A stretch of 6,490 nucleotides of DNA from Aquificaceae bacterium (GTDB lineage Bacteria; Aquificota; Aquificia; Aquificales; Aquificaceae), in NCBI GenBank assembly GCA_026983685.1, contig JALSTO010000328.1:1-6490 (forward strand), in the 5' to 3' direction. The notes under the pieces were generated by a model. That model was not told the origin of the DNA and ran no database searches. It was given only the letters and a program-made list of their open reading frames with translations. Shown here one piece after another: positions 1 to 5,818 of this stretch. Numbering within the stretch: position 1 is the first letter of the stretch; each line of letters starts with the position of its first letter. Both the position numbers and the translations under genes were made by a program.

Positions 1-459
1 GAAGGTGTTAGTCATAAAACCTACCGTTATGAACCAGAATATGGGTTCAAGATACCCTTCAGCCAAGGACACAACACCTTCGGAAGCACCGAGGAGGGAC
101 ATCATATAAAGGACAAGCCCCTTGCCCCAGAAGGTAAGAGGAAGGGCTATGAGAAAGGAAAGCAGAAGACCCACCGATAGAACGGGGGAAGGGTCCTTAC
201 CAGCACCCACCTTCTGGGCTACGAGAACGCTCGTGCCTGTGTAGGAGAGCGCCATCAGGGAGTATATGAACCAGAGGAGTGAAAGGCTGAAGCCCACCGA
301 AGCAACCGCAGAGGCAGAGATTCCAGAAACGAGAACGAGGGAAAACATGCTCTCCACTGTGTAGAGGAGGTTGACCACTATTATGGGAAAGGCGAGCTTG
401 AGTATCTTTCGGGCGTTTTCCCTTAGCGGGGCAGAGGGGTCTATGAGGACTTTCTGCAT
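1..459 (-). CDS. MATE-family efflux transporter, N-terminal part (cut by window edge)
   Basis: This reading frame encodes 153 residues starting MQKVLIDPSAPLRENARKIL and runs off the left edge, so the C-terminal two thirds are missing. After a short charged cytoplasmic N-terminus there are about four hydrophobic segments (near residues 20-37, 50-72, 93-112 and 138-153). The segment at 75-88 (GTSVLVAQKVGAGK) and the later LLGAS...AEGYLEP stretch are typical of the first half of MATE (NorM/DinF-like) Na+/H+-coupled drug or metabolite exporters of the inner membrane. The start was chosen because an in-frame TGA lies only six codons upstream and no other start codon falls between. No Shine-Dalgarno sequence is visible. 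It begins 37 nt after hynL on the same strand and could be read through from the hydrogenase operon, but nothing links it functionally to hydrogen oxidation. The substrate cannot be told. The family call is fairly sure, though a related multi-helix exporter family is possible. Confidence 0.75.
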   Translation of the reverse strand, partial: MQKVLIDPSAPLRENARKILKLAFPIIVVNLLYTVESMFSLVLVSGISASAVASVGFSLSLLWFIYSLMALSYTGTSVLVAQKVGAGKDPSPVLSVGLLLSFLIALPLTFWGKGLVLYMMSLLGASEGVVSLAEGYLEPIFWFITVGFMTNTF

Positions 460-479
460 AAGGTATTCATTATAATTTC

Positions 480-492
480 ACCGCGAAGCGGT
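480..492 (-). other. small perfect hairpin between hynL and the MATE gene
   Basis: ACCGC and GCGGT form a 5-bp GC-rich stem around a 3-nt loop, starting 4 nt after the hynL stop codon. On the minus strand it is followed by AT-rich sequence without a T-run, so it is a poor intrinsic terminator. It may instead protect the 3' end of the operon mRNA or mark a processing site. Confidence 0.35.
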
Positions 493-496
493 CCTT

Positions 497-2191
497 TTAA
501 ACAACTCTCACCTCAAGTTCTTCCTCTCCGTAGAGGTGGACCGCACAGGCGAGGCAGGGGTCAAAGGAGTGGATAGTCCTCAGTATCTCAAGGGGTTCCT
601 TTGGATCGTGAAGCCTGTGCCCCACGAGGGAGGCTTCGTAGGCTGAGGGTTGTCCCTTTGCGTCCCTGGGAGAGGCGTTCCAGGTTGTAGGGACAACCGC
701 CTGATAGTTGGCTATCTTTCCATCTTTAATCTGAACCCAGTGGGAGAGCGAGCCCCTCGGAGCTTCCATCAAGCCTAAGCCCTTTGCGTCCCTTTCCCAG
801 CTGGAAGGTTCCCACTTCTCACCGTTAAAAACATCGTAGTTTTCGTTCTTTATGTTCTCCAAGAGCTTTGAGAACCATCCTCTCATAGCGTCTGCGTAAA
901 CCTTAGTTTCAAGCCCTCTCGCAAGGGTTCTGCCGAGGGTGGAGTAGAGGGCGTTGAGGGGAAGGTCAAGACCTTTCAGAACTATACCCACCTCCTCTCT
1001 TATGCCGTAAAGGTCTCTTGCATACATCGTGAGGACTCTCGCAAGGGGTCCTACCTCAACGGAGTAGCCCTTGTATCTGGGAGCTTTAAGCCAGGAGTAC
1101 TTACCCTCAACATCAAGATGCTCGTAAGGGGGCTGGGGTCCCGTGTAGTTTAGCTCAGTCTCACCCTCCCAGGGGTGGAGAGGCTTGTCGTCCCCGACCG
1201 AGTACCTGTACCAGCTGTGGGTGATATACTCCTTAACCTCTCTGTAGTCAACGTCTTCAAAGTCTTTCAGATTCCTGCCCTTTATAAAGGTGGGCGGTAT
1301 GAACCACCTCCCTTCCCTGTAGGAGTCTCCCTCAGGCTCCCCAAGGACGAGAAAGTTCCCAAGCCCTTCCCCCTTAAAAAACCACTCCCTGTAAAACTGA
1401 CCGAGGGCTATGAGGTCGGGAAGATAGACCTTCTCAACAAACTCGTTCATCTCATCTATTAGGCTCTTCACCCTTCCGAGCTTCTCCATGTTTACAGCTG
1501 TGTCGCTTGCAGGGTTTATGGGGCAAGGCATACCTCCGACCGCAAAGTTGGGATGGGGGTTCTTTCCCCCGAATATGGTGTGAACCTGAACTATCTTTGT
1601 CTGCCAGTCAAGAGCATCAATGTAGTGGGCAAGGAGCATCAGGTTTAGCTCCGGTGGGAGCTTATACTCGGGATGCTTCCAGTAGCCCTTACTGAATATA
1701 CCGAGCTGTCCCCTCTCAACCTGTTTGATAACCTTCTTCTGAACGTCCGCAAAGTATCCGGGAGTTGACTTTTCATAGCTTGAGAACCTCCTCGCAAGCT
1801 CGGAGGTCTTTTGGGGGTCAGCCTTGAGAGCTTGAACAGGGTTCACCCAGTCAAGGGCGTGAAGGTGGTAGAAGTGAACCACGTGGTCGTGGACGAACAG
1901 CGTCCCTATCATCAGCTTCCTTATGAGGGAGGCATTTTCGGGAACCTTTATGCTCAGGGCATCCTCAACAGCCCTTATTGAGGCAAAGGCGTGAACTGTT
2001 GTGCATACCCCGCATATCCTCTGAGCAAAAGCCCATGCTTCTCGCGGGTCCCTTCCCCTCAGTATTATTTCTATTCCCCTCACCATAGTCCCGGAGCTGT
2101 ATGCCTTCTCTATAATCCCTTCCTTTACTTCCGCCTCAATCCTGAGGTGACCCTCTATCCTCGTCACGGGGTCAACGACAACCCTCTTCAT
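497..2191 (-). CDS. hynL: [NiFe]-hydrogenase large subunit, Isp-type (group 1e)
   Basis: This 564-residue protein is the catalytic subunit that carries the Ni-Fe(CN)2CO site and splits H2 in the membrane-bound, outward-facing uptake hydrogenase. The N-terminal DPVTRIEGH motif (residues 7-15) is followed by RICGVC (C60, C63). The C-terminal DPCLACAVH supplies C546 and C549, so all four nickel ligands are present. Twelve residues follow H552 (LYGEEELEVRVV). By family rule they are removed by a maturation endopeptidase after metal insertion, leaving a 552-residue mature chain. Neither that protease nor hyp maturation genes lie in this window. There is no signal peptide, so export should occur bound to HynS through its Tat signal. 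The ATG overlaps the isp2 stop as ATGA, and GAGGAGGAAGAGGG precedes it. It is the last operon gene, separated from hynS by three others, as in the hynS-isp1-isp2-hynL arrangement. Aquifex relatives are often annotated mbhL. Confidence 0.96.
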   Translation of the reverse strand: MKRVVVDPVTRIEGHLRIEAEVKEGIIEKAYSSGTMVRGIEIILRGRDPREAWAFAQRICGVCTTVHAFASIRAVEDALSIKVPENASLIRKLMIGTLFVHDHVVHFYHLHALDWVNPVQALKADPQKTSELARRFSSYEKSTPGYFADVQKKVIKQVERGQLGIFSKGYWKHPEYKLPPELNLMLLAHYIDALDWQTKIVQVHTIFGGKNPHPNFAVGGMPCPINPASDTAVNMEKLGRVKSLIDEMNEFVEKVYLPDLIALGQFYREWFFKGEGLGNFLVLGEPEGDSYREGRWFIPPTFIKGRNLKDFEDVDYREVKEYITHSWYRYSVGDDKPLHPWEGETELNYTGPQPPYEHLDVEGKYSWLKAPRYKGYSVEVGPLARVLTMYARDLYGIREEVGIVLKGLDLPLNALYSTLGRTLARGLETKVYADAMRGWFSKLLENIKNENYDVFNGEKWEPSSWERDAKGLGLMEAPRGSLSHWVQIKDGKIANYQAVVPTTWNASPRDAKGQPSAYEASLVGHRLHDPKEPLEILRTIHSFDPCLACAVHLYGEEELEVRVV

Positions 2192-3498
2192 CCCTCTTCC
2201 TCCTCTATAGACTCCGCCACAAGGTCAACGAGGCTTATAAATCTGTAATCCCTTCCGAGCTCCTGAGAGCTTTTGCTCAGGGCGAGCATACAGTTAGCAC
2301 AGTAGCAGGCAACATCCTTAACACCGGCCTTATCAAAAAGCTCAGCCTTGGCGAGGAAAGCCTTCTGCCTGTGGTAGTCAGCCTCGTGTTCCACGACTAC
2401 ACCGCCACCCCCACCGCAACAAATGTTCTTTTCGGGGAACTCAACCGAGTCCTTAAAGTCCTGTGCAAGGAGCTTTAAAATCTCCCTCGGCTCCTTCAGG
2501 ACTCCTCCCCTCCTTCCTATCTGACACGGATCGTGAAGAGTTATCTTATCAATCACCCTTTTAGGGAGGGTAAGCCTTCCTTCCTTGACCATCTTATAAA
2601 TAAACTCAACTACGTTCAGGACCTCCATGTCCCACTCTCGGGGAAATACGTTTGGTGCTACGAACCTCATTGATTGATAGGCGTGTCCACACTCGGGAGC
2701 TATTATCGTCTTTATCCCAAGCTCCTTTGCACCCTCAAGTATCCTCCTGAGAAGCTCCCGTGTTACTTCCCTGCTCTGGGTAAATAGTCCGAAGTTTGTA
2801 GCTTCATGGGCTTTGGTGGACACGGTCCAGCTCACACCCGCCTTGTTGAGAACCTTGGCTGTGGATGCCACTGAGGAGGGATACTTCATCAGCTCTATTG
2901 AGGAGGGTATGTAGAGGTAGTCCGCCTTCCGGTCAACGGGTATCTCCACCTCCCATTCGTCGGAGATGAAATCTATCCTGCTCAGGAATGTGGGAACATC
3001 AACGCCGAGGGGACTTCCCTTCTCAATCGCGGTGTTCGTAGCCTCCGCAAGGTCTTCCGGAACGAGTCCCGCCTGTGTGAGGGCACCTCTGACTATGGAA
3101 ACGAGGCGGGGGGTGTCTATGCCCATGGGACAGACCTTGGTGCATCTGTCGCACATGGTGCAGGTGTAAAAGGCGAGCTTTACCTGCTCTCTGAGCTTCT
3201 CCGAGGTTATCTTGACACCAAAACCGAGAAGTTTTTTAACTCTTCCCAAGAGGGTGTAGTTTTCCTTGTATATATCTCTGAGAAGGTCCGCCTTGTAGGC
3301 AGGAGTGAGAGTTGGGTCAATCTTTCCTGATATGTTCTCACCCATATAGAAGAGGCAGGCTTCCGCACAGAGCCCGCACCTTACACAGGCTTCAAGGTAG
3401 GAAGCTACCTCCGTGTTTACCGAGCTCTTGCAGAAGTTGTAAAAGGTCTCTACCTCTCTTTGGGTTATCTCCTCCTTGTGTTCCACGCGAAGCGTCAT
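2188..3498 (-). CDS. isp2: HdrD-like iron-sulfur protein Isp2
   Basis: This 436-residue protein probably sits on the cytoplasmic side of the membrane (no signal peptide or membrane helix) and carries electrons between Isp1 and a cytoplasmic or quinone-linked partner. Two [4Fe-4S] ferredoxin motifs are complete: CVRCGLCAEAC (C38, C41, C44, C48) and CTMCDRCTKVC (C113, C116, C119, C123). They are followed by a cysteine-rich CCG-type region as in HdrD, GlpC and DsrK. The C-terminal CCG motif is intact (C325, C360-C361, C400, C403) and could hold a noncubane [4Fe-4S] cluster. The preceding CCG copy is degenerate, keeping only the PECGHAY cysteine (C270). An ATG nine codons upstream is possible, but the one used here overlaps the hemerythrin stop as ATGA and has AGGAG seven bases before it. 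The product is recognised from its place between isp1 and hynL. Its real electron partner is not shown by the sequence. Confidence 0.9.
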   Translation of the reverse strand: MTLRVEHKEEITQREVETFYNFCKSSVNTEVASYLEACVRCGLCAEACLFYMGENISGKIDPTLTPAYKADLLRDIYKENYTLLGRVKKLLGFGVKITSEKLREQVKLAFYTCTMCDRCTKVCPMGIDTPRLVSIVRGALTQAGLVPEDLAEATNTAIEKGSPLGVDVPTFLSRIDFISDEWEVEIPVDRKADYLYIPSSIELMKYPSSVASTAKVLNKAGVSWTVSTKAHEATNFGLFTQSREVTRELLRRILEGAKELGIKTIIAPECGHAYQSMRFVAPNVFPREWDMEVLNVVEFIYKMVKEGRLTLPKRVIDKITLHDPCQIGRRGGVLKEPREILKLLAQDFKDSVEFPEKNICCGGGGGVVVEHEADYHRQKAFLAKAELFDKAGVKDVACYCANCMLALSKSSQELGRDYRFISLVDLVAESIEEEEG

Positions 3499-3902
3499 TT
3501 TAGAACTCCTTTCTCTTTTGCCCACTTTCCATATTTTTTATCCGCCTTTGCTATATGCGTATATATCCAGCCCCAGCAAAAAGAAAGTTCCTGGGCGAAA
3601 CGTTTTACATCTCCCTCACATACAGAACCATGAAGTTTCTGGACTTCCCTCCTGAATACTTCATGAAGCTTCTCATGGGCAGGTAATTCAGGGTAACCTA
3701 TCTTCCGCATAAACTCCTCTTCATCGGACAAATGCTTCTCTACATAAGAGAGAAGCCCCTCACGAAAAAAATTACAGGCATCCTCTTTCTTCCCTTCTCG
3801 GAGGAGGGCATAAACTTGGTTCATGAGAGCAATAAGTTTTTTGTGCTGATTGTCCATCTCCTCAACACCTGTCTCAAGCTCTTTACTCCATTCAATCAGC
3901 AT
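3495..3902 (-). CDS. bacteriohemerythrin (O2-binding di-iron protein) within the hydrogenase operon
   Basis: This 135-residue single-domain protein starts MLIEWSKELETGVEEMDNQH, the usual opening of bacterial hemerythrins. All seven ligands of the non-heme di-iron O2 site are present with family spacing: H20, H57, E61 (HxxxE), H76, H80 (HxxxH), H116 and D121 (HxxxxD). The fold should be a four-helix bundle. There is no signal peptide or attached signalling domain, so it is a soluble cytoplasmic protein. An open frame extends 59 codons upstream through isp1, but the internal ATG has AGGAGG seven bases before it and matches the family N-terminus. The gene starts 11 nt after isp1 and its stop overlaps the isp2 start as ATGA, so it is firmly inside the operon. 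Known roles of the family are O2 storage, delivery, scavenging or sensing. A role in protecting the hydrogenase or Isp2 clusters from O2 in a microaerophile is inference from position. Direct involvement in electron transfer is less likely. Confidence 0.93.
   Translation of the reverse strand: MLIEWSKELETGVEEMDNQHKKLIALMNQVYALLREGKKEDACNFFREGLLSYVEKHLSDEEEFMRKIGYPELPAHEKLHEVFRREVQKLHGSVCEGDVKRFAQELSFCWGWIYTHIAKADKKYGKWAKEKGVLK
3506..3510 (-). promoter_or_regulatory. ribosome binding site that fixes the isp2 start
   Basis: AGGAG lies 7 nt before the ATG at 3498 and inside the end of the hemerythrin gene. It supports this start over the in-frame ATG at 3525, which would give a longer overlap with the preceding gene and an unconserved-looking basic N-terminus (MGKRERSSK). 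Confidence 0.75.
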
Positions 3903-3909
3903 CCCCAAA

Positions 3910-3915
3910 CCTCCT
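3910..3915 (-). promoter_or_regulatory. ribosome binding site that fixes the hemerythrin start
   Basis: AGGAGG lies 7 nt upstream of the ATG at 3902 and overlaps the TAG stop of isp1. This supports the short hemerythrin start and suggests translational coupling to isp1. Confidence 0.8.
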
Positions 3916-4588
3916 AAAAGGAAACTCCCCTCTTGCCCACGTTCCATCCGTAGAAGAAGACCGAGAGGAAGTAGTAAACGAAGTGAGAGAGCCTGCTGAA
4001 GGGTATGTAGGCTATAAGAATAACCGCTGATAGCATGTGAAGGTTGAGAGCCCAAACATAAAGTCCACCTCCAGACCATCGGGAGGCTAATAGACCCGTG
4101 AAGATTATCGTTCCTATCAGGATGTTGGCAAAGTATTCGTCCTTACCAGTGAGGAGTTTCAGAACAGGGTTGAACACCCTGTGAACCGTGAGGGCAATCA
4201 GAGACAGAAGGGCTGAGTAGGCAAGTATGTCAGCAACGAGCTGGGGCATGTAGGGAAGTTCAAAACCGAGTATCTCCTTCCAGAGGAAGGAGTGCTGAGG
4301 GACGAAGAAGGTAAGCCCCAAGAAACCGATGTGAAAGAGGAAGCCCCCGACGTACTGGATACCCCTGTGGGCGAAGACCTCCATGAAGAACCTCCAGCCC
4401 TGTGTGGGCTTAAGAGCGAGCTTCTCAAGGGCTTTAGTGAGTGGATTTCCCTTCGGTTTGGCATAGTCTTCTGGTAGTCCCAAAAGGAGAACCCTGAAGA
4501 ACCTGTAGGATATTCCCGCAAAGAAGACAAAGAGGGCAAACTTAAGGAGGGGTCCTCTGATTATGTCGTAGAGGTTAACGTCCGTCAT
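3914..4588 (-). CDS. isp1: membrane cytochrome b subunit Isp1 (NarI/HdrE-like)
   Basis: This 224-residue integral membrane protein is the likely electron exit from the hydrogenase into the membrane. About five to six hydrophobic segments are visible (near residues 15-37, 79-97, 115-135, 154-168, 177-196 and 203-214). The signature HMLSAVILIAYIPFSRLSH matches the last part of the nitrate reductase gamma subunit (NarI) and HdrE/DsrM proteins. H184 and H202 are 18 residues apart, the spacing of heme ligands H187 and H205 in E. coli NarI. H86 (FLFHIGF) matches NarI H56. The place of NarI H66 is a valine (V96); H74, H99 or H136 could substitute, or only one heme may be bound. The ATG is one base after the hynS stop, with GGAGG eight bases upstream inside the end of hynS. 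Sitting between hynS and the HdrD-like gene, it is Isp1 of the Isp-type hydrogenase set. Heme number and quinone binding are not shown. Confidence 0.9.
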   Translation of the reverse strand: MTDVNLYDIIRGPLLKFALFVFFAGISYRFFRVLLLGLPEDYAKPKGNPLTKALEKLALKPTQGWRFFMEVFAHRGIQYVGGFLFHIGFLGLTFFVPQHSFLWKEILGFELPYMPQLVADILAYSALLSLIALTVHRVFNPVLKLLTGKDEYFANILIGTIIFTGLLASRWSGGGLYVWALNLHMLSAVILIAYIPFSRLSHFVYYFLSVFFYGWNVGKRGVSF

Positions 4589-4589
4589 A

Positions 4590-5624
4590 TCATTTCCCTC
4601 CTCTCAGTTTCCTGTTTATCCAGGCTATGCCTGCTCCCGCAAGGGCTCCGACCGCAATGCCTGTAGCTATCTCTTTGGAGCTGAAACCACCCTCAACCAC
4701 GGAGAGAGGTCTGTAGATGAAGCCCCTGTCCCAGAAGTCAGGTTCAGAGCACCCGAAGCAGGGATGTCCGGACTGAATTGGAAAGCTGAGCCCCCCGTTC
4801 CATCTTATCGTGGGGCAGGCGTTCCTCGTTATGGGTCCCTTACAGCCGAGCTTGTAGAGGCAGTAGCCGTTCCTTGCCTTCTCATCGTCAAAGGATTCCG
4901 CGAACCTGCCCGCATTGTAGAAGGCTCTCCTGTAGCACCTGTCGTGGATGGTCTGCCCGTAAAAGGTCCTTGGTCTTCCGAGGCTGTCAAGGGGCGGGAG
5001 CTTCCCGAGGGCAAGGAAGTGGACTATAGTTGCCACCATCACGTCCCCTATGGGAGGACAGCCGGGTATGTTCACAACCTTTTTCCCTCTCAAGACCTCA
5101 TAGACGGGCTTTGCACCGGTAGGGCTAGGCTCCGCCTTCGGTATGCCTCCCCAACAGGCACAACTTCCCACAGCCACTATGGCACCCGCATGCTCAGAAG
5201 CCTCCTTGAGAAGCTCGTAGTTGGAGTGTCCCCCGACGGTGCAGTAAACCCCTTCAGGCGTAGCCGAACCTTCAACCACGAGGATGTATTTACCCCTGTA
5301 CTTCTCAATTGCTTCCCTTTTGGACTCCTCCGCATAGTATCCCGCAGGCGCCATCAGCGTCTCATGGTATTCAAGGGATATAAAGTCAAGGAGGACTTCG
5401 GTCGGCATAACCGTGGTTGACCTTATAAAGGACTCCGAACATCCTGCGCAGTCCTGAAACTCAAGCCATATGACCACAGGCTTTGGCTTCGTCTCAAGGG
5501 CATGGACTACCTTCGGAAACATCGCAGGAGGAAGACCGAGCATGGCTGTTGTGAGAGTGGCGAACTTGAGGAAGTCCCTACGGGAGTACCCTTTTTCTTT
5601 GAAAATTTGAGAAAGAGTTATCAT
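4590..5624 (-). CDS. hynS: [NiFe]-hydrogenase small subunit with Tat signal, Isp-type
   Basis: This 344-residue protein is the iron-sulfur electron-transfer subunit paired with HynL. Residues 14-20 (SRRDFLK) plus the hydrophobic stretch 21-36 form a Tat signal, so the folded heterodimer is exported. Proximal cluster ligands are C59 and C62 (CAGC), C155 (GSCACWGG) and C189 (PGCPP). Distal ligands are H227, C230, C255 and C261; medial [3Fe-4S] ligands are C270, C289 and C292. The positions that are Cys in O2-tolerant [4Fe-3S] enzymes are glycines here (G61 in CAGC, G160 in CWGG), so a standard [4Fe-4S] proximal cluster is expected. C157, two residues after a ligand, is an additional cysteine. 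The C-terminus (residues 318-336, then a basic tail) is a hydrophobic helix that would anchor the enzyme in the membrane facing outward. It is the first gene of the operon; AGGAGGGGG precedes the ATG. Aquifex relatives are often annotated mbhS. Confidence 0.96.
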   Translation of the reverse strand: MITLSQIFKEKGYSRRDFLKFATLTTAMLGLPPAMFPKVVHALETKPKPVVIWLEFQDCAGCSESFIRSTTVMPTEVLLDFISLEYHETLMAPAGYYAEESKREAIEKYRGKYILVVEGSATPEGVYCTVGGHSNYELLKEASEHAGAIVAVGSCACWGGIPKAEPSPTGAKPVYEVLRGKKVVNIPGCPPIGDVMVATIVHFLALGKLPPLDSLGRPRTFYGQTIHDRCYRRAFYNAGRFAESFDDEKARNGYCLYKLGCKGPITRNACPTIRWNGGLSFPIQSGHPCFGCSEPDFWDRGFIYRPLSVVEGGFSSKEIATGIAVGALAGAGIAWINRKLRGGK

Positions 5625-5643
5625 TTACTAACCCCCTCCTATA

Positions 5644-5672
5644 AATATGAAAACATATCATAAAACAGTCAA
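5644..5672 (-). promoter_or_regulatory. candidate sigma-70-type promoter of the hynS operon
   Basis: On the minus strand TTGACT (-35, five of six to consensus) is followed after 17 bases by CATATT (-10, four of six). The predicted start would fall near 5637, very close to the Shine-Dalgarno sequence, leaving a leader of only about 13 nt, which is unusual. A second possible -10, TATGAT at 5657-5662, has no matching -35. This is the best candidate in the gap, but it is not firm. Confidence 0.4.
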
Positions 5673-5697
5673 GAGTGACACGGATGTCCCTGACTGT
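5665..5697. repeat. inverted repeat and spaced direct repeat in the divergent promoter region
   Basis: ACAGTCA (5665-5671) and TGACTGT (5691-5697) form a perfect 7-bp inverted repeat with a 19-nt spacer. Between the arms GACA-CGGA-TGTC (5677-5688) is a second dyad. GTGACA occurs at 5675-5680 and again at 5696-5701, exactly 21 bp apart, or two helical turns. The left arm overlaps the candidate -35 of hynS, and the whole region lies about 90-125 bp upstream of the predicted fccB start, a usual place for activator sites. It is likely a regulator binding region, with the regulator unknown. Confidence 0.45.
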
Positions 5698-5708
5698 GAC
5701 ATATATGG

Positions 5709-5729
5709 CATACCTGCCCTGCGGGTATG
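5709..5729. promoter_or_regulatory. 21-bp palindrome, candidate operator or enhancer site
   Basis: CATACC (5709-5714) and GGTATG (5724-5729) are perfect inverted arms. Inside them GC (5716-5717) and GC (5721-5722) also pair, with a single mismatch pair between (5715/5723) and a 3-nt centre. The centre is about 70 bp upstream of the predicted sigma-54 start, which suits an NtrC-type activator site. It could also serve the divergent hydrogenase operon. Confidence 0.5.
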
Positions 5730-5740
5730 GAGAGAAAGCT

Positions 5741-5753
5741 CCCTATTTTAGGG
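5741..5753. other. short hairpin-forming dyad
   Basis: CCCTA and TAGGG flank TTT, giving a perfect 5-bp stem, and the next four bases on the plus strand are TTTT. It resembles a very weak intrinsic terminator. No plus-strand gene ends upstream, so an operator-like element or chance is more likely. Confidence 0.25.
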
Positions 5754-5763
5754 TTTTCCCTTC

Positions 5764-5779
5764 TGGCACAGAAATTGCT
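5764..5779 (+). promoter_or_regulatory. sigma-54 (RpoN) promoter of the fccB-type gene
   Basis: TGGCACAGAAATTGCT matches the -24/-12 consensus TGGCAC-R-N4-TTGCW at every defined position, with GG (5765-5766) and GC (5777-5778) separated by exactly 10 bp. Transcription should start near 5790, giving a leader of about 29 nt that contains the Shine-Dalgarno sequence. Sigma-54 promoters need an ATP-driven activator bound upstream, and dyads are present at about -70 and -90 to -125. Sigma-54 and NtrC-family activators are known in Aquificales. Confidence 0.85.
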
Positions 5780-5805
5780 CAAAGTTTTAAAGAGAGAAAA
5801 TCCTA

Positions 5806-5814
5806 AAGGGGGTG
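5806..5814 (+). promoter_or_regulatory. ribosome binding site of the fccB-type gene
   Basis: AAGGGGGTG differs from the ideal AAGGAGGTG by one base. It ends 4 nt before the ATG at 5819 and supports that start. Confidence 0.7.
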
Positions 5815-5818
5815 CAAC

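Noticed and set aside
480..500. Intrinsic terminator after hynL
   Set aside because: The hairpin lacks a T-run in the minus-strand direction; a T4 stretch exists only on the plus side, where no gene ends.
3485..3495. ACGC-GAA-GCGT hairpin at the isp2 start, similar to the one at 480-492
   Set aside because: It is a 4-bp stem inside coding sequence next to the ATG; the shared core is short and easily due to chance, so no repeat family is claimed.
3903..4079. A 59-codon N-terminal extension of the hemerythrin overlapping isp1
   Set aside because: The extension has no family similarity, and a strong AGGAGG with a correct 7-nt gap precedes the internal ATG that gives the normal hemerythrin N-terminus.
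4764..5420. Long plus-strand open frame (218 codons) antisense to hynS
   Set aside because: It lies wholly within hynS, has no recognisable motifs or good ribosome binding site, and is rich in residues expected from reading a GC-rich gene backwards.
4590..5624. Small subunit as an O2-tolerant [4Fe-3S] type (group 1d)
   Set aside because: The two defining extra cysteines are glycines (CAGC, CWGG), and the operon order with isp1/isp2 points to the Isp type instead.
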